NCBI RefSeq assembly: GCF_006861655.1
Contig: NZ_SESI01000002.1
Location: forward strand, 532,775 to 596,774
Reading direction: 5' to 3'
Length of the DNA: 64,000 nucleotides
DNA from: Halonotius roseus
GTDB lineage: Archaea > Halobacteriota > Halobacteria > Halobacteriales > Haloferacaceae
Both the position numbers and the translations under genes were made by a program. The notes beneath the pieces were generated by a model. That model ran no database searches. It saw only the letters and a list, made by a program, of their open reading frames with translations, and had not been told where the DNA came from. The stretch's first letter is position 1. Each line of letters starts with the position of its first letter. This document shows positions 27,430 through 36,783 of the stretch, in pieces.

Positions 27430-29121
27430 TCAGGTCGCAACGCCGGTGATCTCGAAACAGGCTCCGCCGTCGTCGCTCTCACCGACCGCGATCCGCCAGC
27501 CGTGAGCCTCGACGATCCGCTCGACGACCGCGAGTCCGATGCCGGTGCCCTCCTCGTCGGTTGTGTACCCGAACTCGAAGAGATCCTCACGGTCGTCGGG
27601 ATCAATACCGGTTCCATCGTCCTCGATCGCAAACCCCTCGGCTGTCGAGATGACCGTGACCGTCGAGGCCTCGCTGTGGTCGTTGGCGTTCCGAAAGAGG
27701 TTCTCGAAGGCCTGCCGGAGGCGGACGGGATCGGCGGGGACGGTTCGATCGGTGTCGACACGGAGCTCCATCTCACCGGTCTCGGCGGTCGCCCACGCCT
27801 CGGTCGCACACGCTTCCAGGGAGACGGGTTCGGGATCGGCGACCGTCTGGCCCTGCCGAGCCATCGTGAGCAGCACCTCGATGAGCTCCTCCATCCGGTC
27901 GTGGGAGTTGGTGATGTGGTCAAGCCCCATCTGGGCGGTGTCGATATCCGGCTCCTCGCCGTCGAGGGCGTCTGTAACCGCCGCGACCCACCCCTCCGCG
28001 GTCGACAGCGGATTGCGGAGATCATGCGAGACGACATCGGCAAACTCTTCGAGCCGCTCGTTTTGCTCTTCGAGCTGTCGCTCCCGCTGTTTGCGATCGG
28101 TGATATCGCGGAGGACGACCACATACCCCTGGGTGATATCGAACTGATCGGTCACCCCGGTGACCTCGATGTCGTAGGTTCGACGGCGGCTGTCGGTGTC
28201 GGCGGTGAACTCGGTGGCGGTGCCGCCGTCGGTAACAGCAGCCGTGAGCGTCTCACCGAAGGACTGATCGTCGACCGCATCGATCGGCACCTGGGTTCGG
28301 AGATCATCGACAAGCGCGTCGGCAGCCGTGTTGTAGTCGGCGACAACGCGGTCGCCGTTGATGAGCAACACCGGATCGTCCATCTCCCGGAAAAACCGGG
28401 TGACGATCACGGGGGCAACACGCAGGAAATCATACCGGTAGAGTGCCCACCCGACACCCACCGCTTGCAGATTAAACAGGATCGGTGTCGGGTCGACCAA
28501 GGGATGAGGTCGGTAATCGGTGATAAACAGCGTCGTCGAGATGAGCACGATCGCACCGATCGCAAAGATGATCAACGCCTGATAGCGGTAGATCCCTTGT
28601 GTCTGCACAAAAAATCGCCCAAGCAAAAACAGCGAGAGCCCGACCAACACAGCCCCGATCAGGAGCTGAATAGCCGCACCGAGTCCGGCGGTCTCGACGG
28701 CGGCGGTCACCACACCGAACTCACCGACCTCGACGCCTTCGAGCATGAGGTTTCCGGGGTTGCTGACGACGAGAATCGACCAGACGATGGATTCGGCAAC
28801 CCCAACCCACCAGAGCCACGACGGGAGCCACTCGCTGTCGCCGGTGTACTCGCTGACAAACCGGAGCCAGGCGAAGGCAGCGAGCGCCGAGAACAACGCC
28901 TTGATAAAGAGCCCAACATCCGCGAGCAGCGTCCCTCCAGCGATCAGCATACAAAAGTAGCCGGCAGCCCAGAGACTGTCGACGGCCATCAGAACAGCAT
29001 AGGACTCGGATAAGGGGTGTTTGATCCGGGTAAACGAGTACACCGCCAGCGCGCCACTCACCACCACTGCGGTGAAGACGGCGGCGATAACGGTGAGGCT
29101 CAGGAGGGCCTCATCAACCAT
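27430..29121 (-). CDS. membrane sensor histidine kinase with 7TM input domain
   Basis: A 563-residue kinase. Residues 1-225 contain seven hydrophobic segments (for example LLSLTVIAAVFTAVVVSGALA, ALIIFAIGAIVLISTTLFI) of the histidine-kinase N-terminal 7TM type ending in PTPILFNLQAVGVGWALYRYDFL. A PAS domain follows at about 235-345, then the H-box SHDLRNPLST near 365 and HATPase_c with AFENLFRNANDHSE, DDGTGIDPDD and GTGIGLAVV. A TATA-like TATTTACATA (29143-29152) lies about 22-31 bases upstream. It is divergent from ligA. No cognate regulator is nearby. Confidence 0.93.
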   Translation of the reverse strand: MVDEALLSLTVIAAVFTAVVVSGALAVYSFTRIKHPLSESYAVLMAVDSLWAAGYFCMLIAGGTLLADVGLFIKALFSALAAFAWLRFVSEYTGDSEWLPSWLWWVGVAESIVWSILVVSNPGNLMLEGVEVGEFGVVTAAVETAGLGAAIQLLIGAVLVGLSLFLLGRFFVQTQGIYRYQALIIFAIGAIVLISTTLFITDYRPHPLVDPTPILFNLQAVGVGWALYRYDFLRVAPVIVTRFFREMDDPVLLINGDRVVADYNTAADALVDDLRTQVPIDAVDDQSFGETLTAAVTDGGTATEFTADTDSRRRTYDIEVTGVTDQFDITQGYVVVLRDITDRKQRERQLEEQNERLEEFADVVSHDLRNPLSTAEGWVAAVTDALDGEEPDIDTAQMGLDHITNSHDRMEELIEVLLTMARQGQTVADPEPVSLEACATEAWATAETGEMELRVDTDRTVPADPVRLRQAFENLFRNANDHSEASTVTVISTAEGFAIEDDGTGIDPDDREDLFEFGYTTDEEGTGIGLAVVERIVEAHGWRIAVGESDDGGACFEITGVAT

Positions 29122-29238
29122 GGGAATCGATTACTCGGCGCATATGTAAATAGACTAGCGGTTTTAGACAGAACCATCCTCACAGCAGATCCGGCCATCC
29201 AGCCCGGATTTTTCACCCTCGGGTTGCAACCATCACCA

Positions 29239-31404
29239 ATGAGTCACGCTGACAGCGAGACGGCCTACGCCGACAGCGACAACCCCTACCTCCGCGATCC
29301 AGCGACAAACTTCGAGCCCGCCGACGCGCTCTCACAGGAGGGGGCCGAACAGCAGGTCGAACAGCTCAGAGCCGCGATCCGCGAACACGACTATCGCTAC
29401 TACGTCGACAACGATCCCCTGATCGCCGACCGAATCTACGACCAGCTGTTCGACCGCCTCGAAACGCTCGAAACCGAGTTCGATCTCGCTACCCCCGACA
29501 GCCCGACCAGCCGCGTCGGCGGCGAGCCGGTCGACGACCTCGACACGGTCGAACACACCGCGCCGATGTTGTCTATCGCTCAGAGCGGCGACGCCGACGA
29601 CGTGCGGGAGTTCGCCGACCGCACCGCCCGGATGCTCCACGATGACGGATTCGACCCCGAGGAGATCGGCTACGTCTGCGAACCCAAATTCGACGGCATC
29701 TCTATCGAACTCGCCTACGAAAACGGCCACCTCGTCCGTGCGGCGACCCGCGGCGACGGCGCGGAAGGCGACGACGTGACCGCCCAAGCCCGCCGCATCC
29801 GGGCGATTCCGCAGCGACTCCGCGGTGGCGCACCCGAACTACTAGCAGTTCGCGGCGAGGTGTTCATGCCGAAAGACGGCTTTCGGGAGCACAACCGCCA
29901 GCGCGTCGAAGACGGAAAGGAACCCTTCGCCAACCCCAGAAACGCGACCGCGGGGACGATCCGGCAACTCGATCCGGGTGTCGTCGCCGACCGGCCGCTT
30001 GACTGCTTCGTCTACGACATTATGGCCTACGAGGTCGGCGACGATGCCGACGAGCCTGACGACGCCAACGACGCTACCGCCGCCGACCGCCCAGCAACCC
30101 AGTGGGCCGAACGCGATGCCATTGAGGCGTGGGGCTTCCATGTCGACGATCTCGCCGAACAGGTCTCTGGCATCGAGGCCGCAATCGAGTACCGCGACGC
30201 GCTGCTCGACGACCGCGAGAACCTGAACTACGAGATCGACGGCGTCGTGATCAAAGTCGACGACACCGCCGCAGCCGACGCCCTCGGCAACACGGCTCGG
30301 GAGACGCGCTCGGCGTTCGCCTACAAGTTCCCCGCCCGCACCGAGGTGACGACAGTCACCGATATCGTCGTGCAGGTCGGCCGCACCGCCCGGCTCACCC
30401 CGGTCGCGCTGCTCGATCCCGTCCAGGTCGGTGGCGTCACCGTCTCCCGAGCCACCCTCCACAACCCCGGCGAGATCGAATCCCTCGCTGTCGATGTCGG
30501 CGACCGCGTGCGTGTCCTGCGCGCCGGCGACGTGATCCCCTACATCGAGGAGGTCGTCGAGGCCGACACCGACGAGACCTTCGCGTTTCCCGAGACCTGT
30601 CCAGTCTGCGACAGCCCCGTCGACCGCGACGGGCCGCTGGCCTTTTGTACGGGCGGGCTTGGCTGCTCGGCCCAGCGCGAACGCGCTATCGAGCACTACG
30701 TCAGCCGCGGCGGGCTCGATATCAAGGGACTGGGGCCCGAGCGCATCGCCCAACTCCGGGAGGCCGACCTGCTCGACTCGCTTGACGACCTCTACCGCCT
30801 CGACCGCGAGGAGTTGGCCGCACTGGAGGGGTGGGGCGAAAAGAGCGCGGGGAACCTCCTCGACGAGATCGACGCCGCCAGCGAACCGCCGCTGGATTCG
30901 TTCCTCACCGCGCTCTCTATCCCGGAGGTCGGCGGCGCGACTGCGACCGCGCTCGCCCGCGAGTTCGGCTCCCTTGAGGCCCTGATCGACGCCGACACCG
31001 ACGCCCTCGAAGCTGTCGACGACGTGGGCCCCATTGTCGCCGAGACGATCCGGGAATTCTTCGAGAATCCGGAGAACCGCGCAGCCATCGACGCGCTGCT
31101 CGATGCGGGTGTCGATCCCCAGCCAGTCGAAGGAGCCGACGCTGGCGACGAACTCGACGGCCTCACGTTCGTGTTCACTGGCTCGCTGGCGGTCGCGCGG
31201 GACGACGCCCAGTCGCTGGTCGAAGCTCACGGCGCGAACGCGACCGGCAGCGTCTCCGGCAACACGGATTACCTGGTCGCCGGCGACAACGCCGGCCAGC
31301 GAAAACAGGACGACGCCGACGACAACGGCGTGCCGATCCTCACCGAACGTGATTTCGCCGAACTGCTGGCCGACTACGGGATCGACTGGCCGCCGAGCGA
31401 GTAG
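29239..31404 (+). CDS. ligA: NAD-dependent DNA ligase LigA
   Basis: A 721-residue bacterial-type ligase that seals nicks using NAD+. It has the Ia-like N-terminal domain with YRYYVDNDPLIADRIYDQLFDRLE, the adenylated Lys150 in CEPKFDGISIELAYENG, FANPRNATAGTIRQLDP, an OB fold, the Cys4 zinc finger (CPVCDSPV ... CTGGLGCSA), helix-hairpin-helix repeats and a C-terminal BRCT domain (LDGLTFVFTGSLAVARDD ... NTDYLVAGDNAG). The motif is KFDG rather than the usual KIDG/KLDG. The start at 29239 (MSHADSETAYADSDNPYLRD) gives about 50 residues before the family core, some of it an N-terminal extension. NAD ligases in archaea are confined mainly to haloarchaea and are ascribed to transfer from bacteria. Confidence 0.97.
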   Translation: MSHADSETAYADSDNPYLRDPATNFEPADALSQEGAEQQVEQLRAAIREHDYRYYVDNDPLIADRIYDQLFDRLETLETEFDLATPDSPTSRVGGEPVDDLDTVEHTAPMLSIAQSGDADDVREFADRTARMLHDDGFDPEEIGYVCEPKFDGISIELAYENGHLVRAATRGDGAEGDDVTAQARRIRAIPQRLRGGAPELLAVRGEVFMPKDGFREHNRQRVEDGKEPFANPRNATAGTIRQLDPGVVADRPLDCFVYDIMAYEVGDDADEPDDANDATAADRPATQWAERDAIEAWGFHVDDLAEQVSGIEAAIEYRDALLDDRENLNYEIDGVVIKVDDTAAADALGNTARETRSAFAYKFPARTEVTTVTDIVVQVGRTARLTPVALLDPVQVGGVTVSRATLHNPGEIESLAVDVGDRVRVLRAGDVIPYIEEVVEADTDETFAFPETCPVCDSPVDRDGPLAFCTGGLGCSAQRERAIEHYVSRGGLDIKGLGPERIAQLREADLLDSLDDLYRLDREELAALEGWGEKSAGNLLDEIDAASEPPLDSFLTALSIPEVGGATATALAREFGSLEALIDADTDALEAVDDVGPIVAETIREFFENPENRAAIDALLDAGVDPQPVEGADAGDELDGLTFVFTGSLAVARDDAQSLVEAHGANATGSVSGNTDYLVAGDNAGQRKQDDADDNGVPILTERDFAELLADYGIDWPPSE

Positions 31405-31431
31405 GCCACCGGCTCGGTAGAACAGCCCGCC

Positions 31432-31989
31432 TCAACAGTCACACCCGCCCGCGCCGCTGGCGTCCGCGTCGCCGAAAAACGACGCGATATTCGCTGAGGC
31501 TCCTTCAGAAGCTTTCTCGCGTGTGATTTCGGACGGTGACTGCTCAGGAACCGTAGCCCGCACCAATGCCGCAACAAGGAACTCGACCGGCGGGGTCGTA
31601 TACTCCTCACCCCGGTAATGCCAGAGCCGACAGTCGATCTCGCCCGGACACGCACAGAGGTCGCCACACGATTCGCAGTTGTTCTCGCGGTAGTCCGGCT
31701 GGATATCGCGCCCGTTGATGCGGATCGTCGGCGACACGGCCAGCTGCGTCGCTTTCGCTGCCGCCAGCGTGTCGACGTGGATATCGCGCACAACGACGCC
31801 GACATCCAGCGGTTCGAGGATCGGTTCGACCTGTGTGAGTGCGGTTTCGAGTGCCTCCTGGGTTCCGCTACATCGCTCGCAGGATTCGTTGTCGAGGTAG
31901 AGAAAATCGATAGTAACTGTCCGTCGTGCGTACTCCGCAGCCGCCATTTCGACAACTGAAACAGCTGTGCTGTCTGGGAAGGTCTGCAT
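31432..31989 (-). CDS. DUF2703-like cysteine-rich protein
   Basis: A 185-residue cytoplasmic protein that resembles DUF2703. The N-terminal part is thioredoxin-like: VTIDFLYLDNESCERCSGTQEALETAL, with a CxxC at about residues 36-39, then VEPILEPLDVGVVVRDIHVD and SPTIRINGRDI. A cysteine cluster follows (NNCESCGDLCACPGEIDCRLW, about 105-125), and the C-terminus ends GGCDC. The arrangement suggests thiol-disulfide or soft-metal (mercury, arsenic, copper) handling, but no function has been shown that I know. It is divergent from an HxlR-type regulator that also has a cysteine-rich tail. ATG 31989 is preceded by a TATA-like AGTATATG (about 27-35 bases); the longer frame upstream is antisense to the regulator. 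Confidence 0.8.
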   Translation of the reverse strand: MQTFPDSTAVSVVEMAAAEYARRTVTIDFLYLDNESCERCSGTQEALETALTQVEPILEPLDVGVVVRDIHVDTLAAAKATQLAVSPTIRINGRDIQPDYRENNCESCGDLCACPGEIDCRLWHYRGEEYTTPPVEFLVAALVRATVPEQSPSEITREKASEGASANIASFFGDADASGAGGCDC

Positions 31990-32047
31990 TGTGGTGGTCA
32001 CTACGGCCGCCCGGCGCATATACTGTTCAGTTAGCAAACACGAACCG

Positions 32048-32065
32048 GGTTTCCGTACCGAAACC
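32048..32065. promoter_or_regulatory. palindrome between the DUF2703 and HxlR genes
   Basis: GGTTTC and GAAACC pair perfectly around CGTACC, giving an 18-base near-palindrome midway between two divergent promoters that share the TATA-like core GTATATGC. It is a good candidate for the HxlR-type operator. Confidence 0.5.
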
Positions 32066-32129
32066 ACCTCTCGGTCGATGGCATGCCGACTACGAACGTA
32101 TATGCTGCTACAGCGGCTGTTTGTGACGT

Positions 32130-32525
32130 ATGAGCGAATCACAGTGGCAAGCGACGTGGCATGGCTTGCACGATATACTCGGGCCGAAGTGGACGTTTCA
32201 CATTCTGCGCTTGCTCTCCGAGGAGCCACACGGCTTCAACGCCATTCGGGACAGTCTGGATGGGCTAACCGCGCCGATCCTCTCCCAGCGGCTCAAGGAG
32301 CTTCGCTGCCATGGCCTCATTGAGCGAACGGTCGAAGCGACGACACCGCCGACAACGACCTATTCGCTCACTCCAACGGGCACGGAGATCGCCACACGGC
32401 TTCGAGCACTGGAGTCGCTTGTCGAGATCAACGAGCAGCCGACGCGGGACTGCTCGGCCGAGACGATGGACTGTCGGTCGGAAGCACTCGCCAACGGCTG
32501 CGTTACGGCAGCGAATCAATGTTGA
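32130..32525 (+). CDS. HxlR-type winged-helix regulator with cysteine-rich tail
   Basis: A 131-residue regulator. The HxlR core is clear: DILGPKWTFHILRLLSEEPHGFNAIRDSLDGLTAPILSQRLKELRCHGLIERTV, then the wing TTTYSLTPTGTEIATRLRALE. HxlR proteins respond to quinones, aldehydes or oxidants through cysteines. Here a C-terminal extension of about 25 residues contains four cysteines (CSAETMDC, NGCVTAANQC), unusual for the family, which could bind metal or form disulfides. ATG 32130 has a TATA-like CGTATATGC 25-33 bases upstream. It is divergent from the cysteine-rich DUF2703 gene, its probable target. Confidence 0.88.
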   Translation: MSESQWQATWHGLHDILGPKWTFHILRLLSEEPHGFNAIRDSLDGLTAPILSQRLKELRCHGLIERTVEATTPPTTTYSLTPTGTEIATRLRALESLVEINEQPTRDCSAETMDCRSEALANGCVTAANQC

Positions 32526-32538
32526 GGCACACCGCCGC

Positions 32539-34725
32539 TCATGGCTCCGGCGGCGCACCCTCGTAGGCGTCGTGATCGGTATAGAAATTCAGCATGGCGA
32601 ACTTCAGTTTCCCAGGGTTGATATCGACCAGTTCCTCACGTTCCTCAACAGGGAAACTCCGCCGGACGCTGTATTTCCCCATGTCGGCCTCGGTGTATCG
32701 CTTGTCGGCAAGAATCCGCACGCCGAAATCCTCCGGCGAGCGGATGACGCGGCCGAGGGCCTGCCGGGTTTTGCGGATCGTCGGAATCTCGACGGCGTAG
32801 GCCCAGCCCGCATCGCGTTTCTGGTGTTTTCCTTTGTAGGCGCGTTTGTACGCATCTTGGACGGCCTCCATCCGCTCGGAGAGTTTCGGGTACGGCACGC
32901 CGATGACGGCGACGGTGCGGGCTTCCTCGCCGTCGAAACTCACGCCCTCCGCGAGGGTGCCCCACAGCGACGTGAACAGCGTGGCATCGTCGCTGGCGAC
33001 GAACCGCTGGCGGAGGTCTTCGGTCGTCACGCCCGACTCGTCGCGGATGAACGTCCCGAGGTCGTTGCTGTCGCGGTCGCCGCCGAGGCGGCTGTAGTAA
33101 CGTTCGGCCTCCGCATAGGAGGGAAAGAATAGCAGGGTGTTGCCCGGTGTAAATCGGATCACGTCCCGCAGGAGTTGGCTGATCGTCTCCTGTGTCGCAG
33201 GGTCGTCGCGCTCGCTGGCGAAGAGGGCAGGTACCTCCGCCGCGTACGTCCGGCGATTGTCTTCTGGATAGGCGAGCCCGTAGGCCATCGTCGCCGGCGA
33301 GTCCAGCCCGAGGACGTCCTCGGTCACGTCGAACGGCCGCAGCGTCGCGCTCATCAACACGCTGGCGTACACGTCGTCGAAGAGGTCGCGGGTGACCTCG
33401 CGTGGAATACAGGTGTAAAGTTCGGCCCGGCCGTAGACGTCGCCGGTCTGGTCGTTCCGCCGGACGCCAGCCATCGGATGCTGGCCGAGTTCACCGCCCT
33501 CCGACATCCAGGTGCTGATGAACTGGGCGGCCTGGAGGGTCTGACACTCCGCGCGGCTCGTCGCCTCGCCTTCCTTGTAGGCGCGTTCGTACTCCTCGTC
33601 GAGCGTCCGGCCCAACTGCACCGCGAGTTCGGTTTCGGTGTCGATGCCGCGGCCCTCGTAGAGCCGGAGGAAGGCGAGGGTGATCTCATCGCGGGCGTCG
33701 GGGTTGGCGACTGAGATATCCTCCCAGTGGTCGCCGACATTGTCCCGCTCATAGTCGCTGAGTTCGTCCTCGTAGGCGACGATGAGCGCGTCCCGAAACG
33801 CTTCGATCACGTTGCGCGCGGGGTCGGCGCGGGAGTCCTCGACGCCGGCGAGCTCTTCGAGCGCGGAATCGAGCGTATTTTCGGTGAGCGTCTTGGTCGC
33901 GTGATCGCGGGCCGCGCCCTCGATGTTGTGGGCTTCGTCGAAGACGGTGATCACGTCGCTCGGCTCACAGTCGAGCCAGCGGAAGAACTGCTCGCGGATC
34001 ATCGGATCAAGCAGATGGTGGTAGTTACAGACGACGAGGTCGACGCCTTCCATCCCCTCTTTCAGGAGTTCGTACCCACAGAGGTGCTGTTTGTCGGCGT
34101 ACTCGTAGATCTCCTCGGGCGTTCGCACGTCGTCGAAGAGCCAGCCGAAGAAGTCGTCGGTGTCGGCGGTGAGGTTGTTGTAGTAGTAATCGCAGACGTT
34201 GCCGCCGCGGAGGTCGTCGAGTTCGTCCTCTAGGTCGTCGAGTTCGTCCATCACCGCGCTGCGGGCTTCGGCCGCGCCGGACTCGCCCTCTTGGCTCGCT
34301 TCGAGGAGTTCCTCCTGTCGGGCGGCGAGTTCCTCGTGGTCGGTTTCGGTGTCGACGAGTTCGCGGGTGGTATCCCGGAGGGTCTGGCACTCCTGATACC
34401 CCACGTCGATGTGGCACATCTCGGCTTTGCCCTTGAAGACGACCGCGCGGATCGGCTCGGTGCGCGTGATCGCGCGGGCGTCGTCGACGAACTGCCGCAT
34501 CTGCTGGTGGACGTTGGTGGTGATGACGACCGTTTTGTCGTTCTCGCGCGCGTAGGCGAGTGCGGGCACGAGCGCGGAGAGGGTCTTCCCGGTGCCGGGC
34601 GCGCCCTCGAAGAGCACGTCGCGGGCCTGCCCCAGCGAGTTGGCGATCCGGTCGATCGCCTCACGCTGGTTCGGGTACGGCGTCTCGTAGGGGAAGAACC
34701 GGAGGTCGTCGTCCGCGGCTGTCAC
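32539..34725 (-). CDS. XPD/DinG-type ATP-dependent DNA helicase
   Basis: A 728-residue superfamily 2 helicase of the Rad3/XPD-DinG group, 5'-3', used in repair. Walker A is GAPGTGKTLSALVPAL near residue 35; the DEAH box is VITVFDEAHNIEG; the C-terminal motif is TRQALGRVIRSPEDFGV. Four cysteines between these (AEMCHIDV, QECQ, NVCDYY, QHLCGYE) match the [4Fe-4S] ligands of XPD. An acidic coiled stretch (ELDDLEDELDDL) sits inside the Fe-S domain. The GTG at 34725 is preferred because RFFPYETPYPNQREAI follows directly; the upstream frame extends into argF and is not protein-like. It lies 40 bases after argF on the same strand. Confidence 0.93.
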   Translation of the reverse strand: MTAADDDLRFFPYETPYPNQREAIDRIANSLGQARDVLFEGAPGTGKTLSALVPALAYARENDKTVVITTNVHQQMRQFVDDARAITRTEPIRAVVFKGKAEMCHIDVGYQECQTLRDTTRELVDTETDHEELAARQEELLEASQEGESGAAEARSAVMDELDDLEDELDDLRGGNVCDYYYNNLTADTDDFFGWLFDDVRTPEEIYEYADKQHLCGYELLKEGMEGVDLVVCNYHHLLDPMIREQFFRWLDCEPSDVITVFDEAHNIEGAARDHATKTLTENTLDSALEELAGVEDSRADPARNVIEAFRDALIVAYEDELSDYERDNVGDHWEDISVANPDARDEITLAFLRLYEGRGIDTETELAVQLGRTLDEEYERAYKEGEATSRAECQTLQAAQFISTWMSEGGELGQHPMAGVRRNDQTGDVYGRAELYTCIPREVTRDLFDDVYASVLMSATLRPFDVTEDVLGLDSPATMAYGLAYPEDNRRTYAAEVPALFASERDDPATQETISQLLRDVIRFTPGNTLLFFPSYAEAERYYSRLGGDRDSNDLGTFIRDESGVTTEDLRQRFVASDDATLFTSLWGTLAEGVSFDGEEARTVAVIGVPYPKLSERMEAVQDAYKRAYKGKHQKRDAGWAYAVEIPTIRKTRQALGRVIRSPEDFGVRILADKRYTEADMGKYSVRRSFPVEEREELVDINPGKLKFAMLNFYTDHDAYEGAPPEP

Positions 34726-34765
34726 ACCGGCCCTTTGGCGGCAACCGATTAAAACATAGGGGCGA

Positions 34766-35659
34766 TTAGCCGAGCAACTCGACCAGCAGGGCCTTCTGGG
34801 CGTGCAGTCGGTTTTCGGCCTGCTCCCACACAATCGAGCGGTCGCTTTCGATGACGCTGTCGGTGATCTCCTCGCCGCGGTGGGCCGGCAGGCAGTGCAT
34901 CACCGTCGCGTCGGTGTCGGCCAGCAGCTCGTCGTTGAGTTGGAAGCCGTCGAAGGCAGCCAATTTCTCCTCGCGTTTGTCCTCCTCGCCCATGCTGACC
35001 CACACGTCGGTGTAGATCACGTCCGCGCCGTCGATGGCGGCTGCGGGGTCGGTGTAGACCTCGGGTGCCTCGCCGAGTTCGTCGGCGCGGTCGATGACGG
35101 CGTCGTCCATCGCGTAGTTCGCCGGCGTCGCGACCGCGAGATCGACCCCCGCGAGCGCGCAGCCAACGGCGAAGGACTGACCGACGTTGTTGCCGTCGCC
35201 GACCCAGGCGACCCGCACGTCATCGAGGCCGCCGAACTGCTCGCGAATCGTCAACAGATCAGCGAGGGTCTGACAGGGATGGGCGTCGTCGGTGAGGCCG
35301 TTGATGACGGGCACGTCGGCGTACTCCGCGAGGGTTTCGGCGTCCTCGTGGTCGAAGAGTCGGGCCATGATCCCGTCAACGTAGCGGCCCATCGCGCGAG
35401 CGGTGTCTTTCAGCGGCTCGCCGTGGCCGAGTTGGATGTCGTCAGGGCCCATGAAGATCGCGTGGCCGCCGAGTTGCGTCATCCCGGTCTCGAATGAGAT
35501 CCGGGTGCGCGTACTCGGCTTCTCGAAGAGCATCCCGAGGGTCTGGTCGGTCAGTCTAGTGTCGTTGTCGCCAGCTTTCAGGTCGGCTGCCAGCGCGAGC
35601 AGGGCGTCGAGTTCGTCGGCCGAGACATCGTCGATATCGAGGAAGTCGTCCGCGTTCAT
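34766..35659 (-). CDS. argF: Ornithine carbamoyltransferase
   Basis: ArgF makes citrulline from ornithine and carbamoyl phosphate. The 297-residue product has the carbamoyl-phosphate loop FEKPSTRTRISFE, the HPCQTLADL motif, and the catalytic Cys in MHCLPAHRGEEI. Length is normal. Its ATG overlaps the end of argE by four bases, making it the last gene of the ArgW-type operon. The next gene downstream on the strand is a helicase. Confidence 0.97.
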   Translation of the reverse strand: MNADDFLDIDDVSADELDALLALAADLKAGDNDTRLTDQTLGMLFEKPSTRTRISFETGMTQLGGHAIFMGPDDIQLGHGEPLKDTARAMGRYVDGIMARLFDHEDAETLAEYADVPVINGLTDDAHPCQTLADLLTIREQFGGLDDVRVAWVGDGNNVGQSFAVGCALAGVDLAVATPANYAMDDAVIDRADELGEAPEVYTDPAAAIDGADVIYTDVWVSMGEEDKREEKLAAFDGFQLNDELLADTDATVMHCLPAHRGEEITDSVIESDRSIVWEQAENRLHAQKALLVELLG

Positions 35660-36783
35660 TGTGCTGCCTCCGTGTCGGTCGCCTCGCTGTCGACGCTCAC
35701 CGCGTTGTCGCCAACGCCGAGTCGCTCACACACGTCGATCAACACGTCGATAGCGTTGTCGAAGGCGTCGAGCGGGAGGTGTTCGTTCGGCGTGTGGTCG
35801 AGACTGGAGTCGCCGGGGCCGTAGCTCACCATCTCACAGTCCCACTGGGTGGCGAAGACGTTCATGTCGCTGGTGCCGGTCTTCCGGAGCAGGCGCGGAT
35901 CGCCGCCCTGCTCGCGGATCGCCGCCCGGAAGACGCGGGCCAACTCCGTACGGGGGTTGGTCATCACCGGCGGGATCGACTCCGTCCAGTTGACCGTCCC
36001 GATGTCGAGTTCGGCATCCGAGAGCTCGCGCACTTCGTCGGGCGTGCGCTCGGGCGGGACGCGCAACTGGAACTCCATGGTCGCCTCCATCGAGAGGCCG
36101 TCGACGGAGACGCCGCCCTCGATATCGACGGGTTTCGTCGTCACCTGCTCGAAGACGGGCACCCACTCGTCGGGCTCGAAGATCGCTTCGACACGATCCC
36201 ACCAGCTCATCGCATGCTGGATTGCGTTCAGATCGGGCCGGGAGTGATGGCCGGACTCGCTGGCGGCGACGTAGGTTCCCTCAAGGAGACCACGGTAGCC
36301 CAGCGTGATACCGTCCCAGCCGGATGGCTCGCCGTTGATGATCAACTCGGGTGCTTCGCGGTGGTCAGTCAGGTACCACGCGCCACGCGAGGTCGACTCC
36401 TCGCCGACGACGCCGACGAACGAGGCTCCGGTTTCGACCGCCGCAATCGCCATCGACGCCAGCGAGCCCGTGGCGTCGACGCTGCCGCGCCCCCAGAGTT
36501 CGGGGCCCTCATCGCCGTCTTTGATCTCGACGGGAATCTCGCCGGGGACGGTGTCGATGTGCGAGGTCAGCAGGACGCTGTCGTCGCCCGGCGCGCGGAC
36601 GTTGCCGATGTCGTCGATCCACACCTCGCGGTCGTGGCGTTCGAAGAAAGCTGCCAGTGCCTCGGCGGCTTCCGTCTCTTCGCCCGACACCGAAGGAATC
36701 GAGACCAACTCGGTGAGGAGTCGGCGGCCTTCGGTTCCGATGGCGGGATGTTCGACGGCGGAATGCGTTGATTCGACGGCCAT
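35656..36783 (-). CDS. argE: [ArgW]-L-ornithine hydrolase (ArgE/LysK type)
   Basis: This M20 metallopeptidase releases ornithine (or lysine) from the carrier protein. The 375-residue product has LTSHIDTVPGEIPVE with the first metal ligands, GRGSVDATGSLASMAIAA with the bridging Asp, and VGEEST with the catalytic Glu pair; FSSKTGTSD-like KTGTSDMNVFATQWDCEMVSYGPG ligands lie near residue 300. Met1 overlaps the last base of the argD stop. Position between argD and argF fits the ornithine branch. Confidence 0.92.
   Translation of the reverse strand: MAVESTHSAVEHPAIGTEGRRLLTELVSIPSVSGEETEAAEALAAFFERHDREVWIDDIGNVRAPGDDSVLLTSHIDTVPGEIPVEIKDGDEGPELWGRGSVDATGSLASMAIAAVETGASFVGVVGEESTSRGAWYLTDHREAPELIINGEPSGWDGITLGYRGLLEGTYVAASESGHHSRPDLNAIQHAMSWWDRVEAIFEPDEWVPVFEQVTTKPVDIEGGVSVDGLSMEATMEFQLRVPPERTPDEVRELSDAELDIGTVNWTESIPPVMTNPRTELARVFRAAIREQGGDPRLLRKTGTSDMNVFATQWDCEMVSYGPGDSSLDHTPNEHLPLDAFDNAIDVLIDVCERLGVGDNAVSVDSEATDTEAAQ

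Noticed and set aside
29842-31230. 462-codon minus-strand frame
   Set aside because: Antisense of ligA; repeated VEV/VDR patterns are typical of reverse-read haloarchaeal genes.
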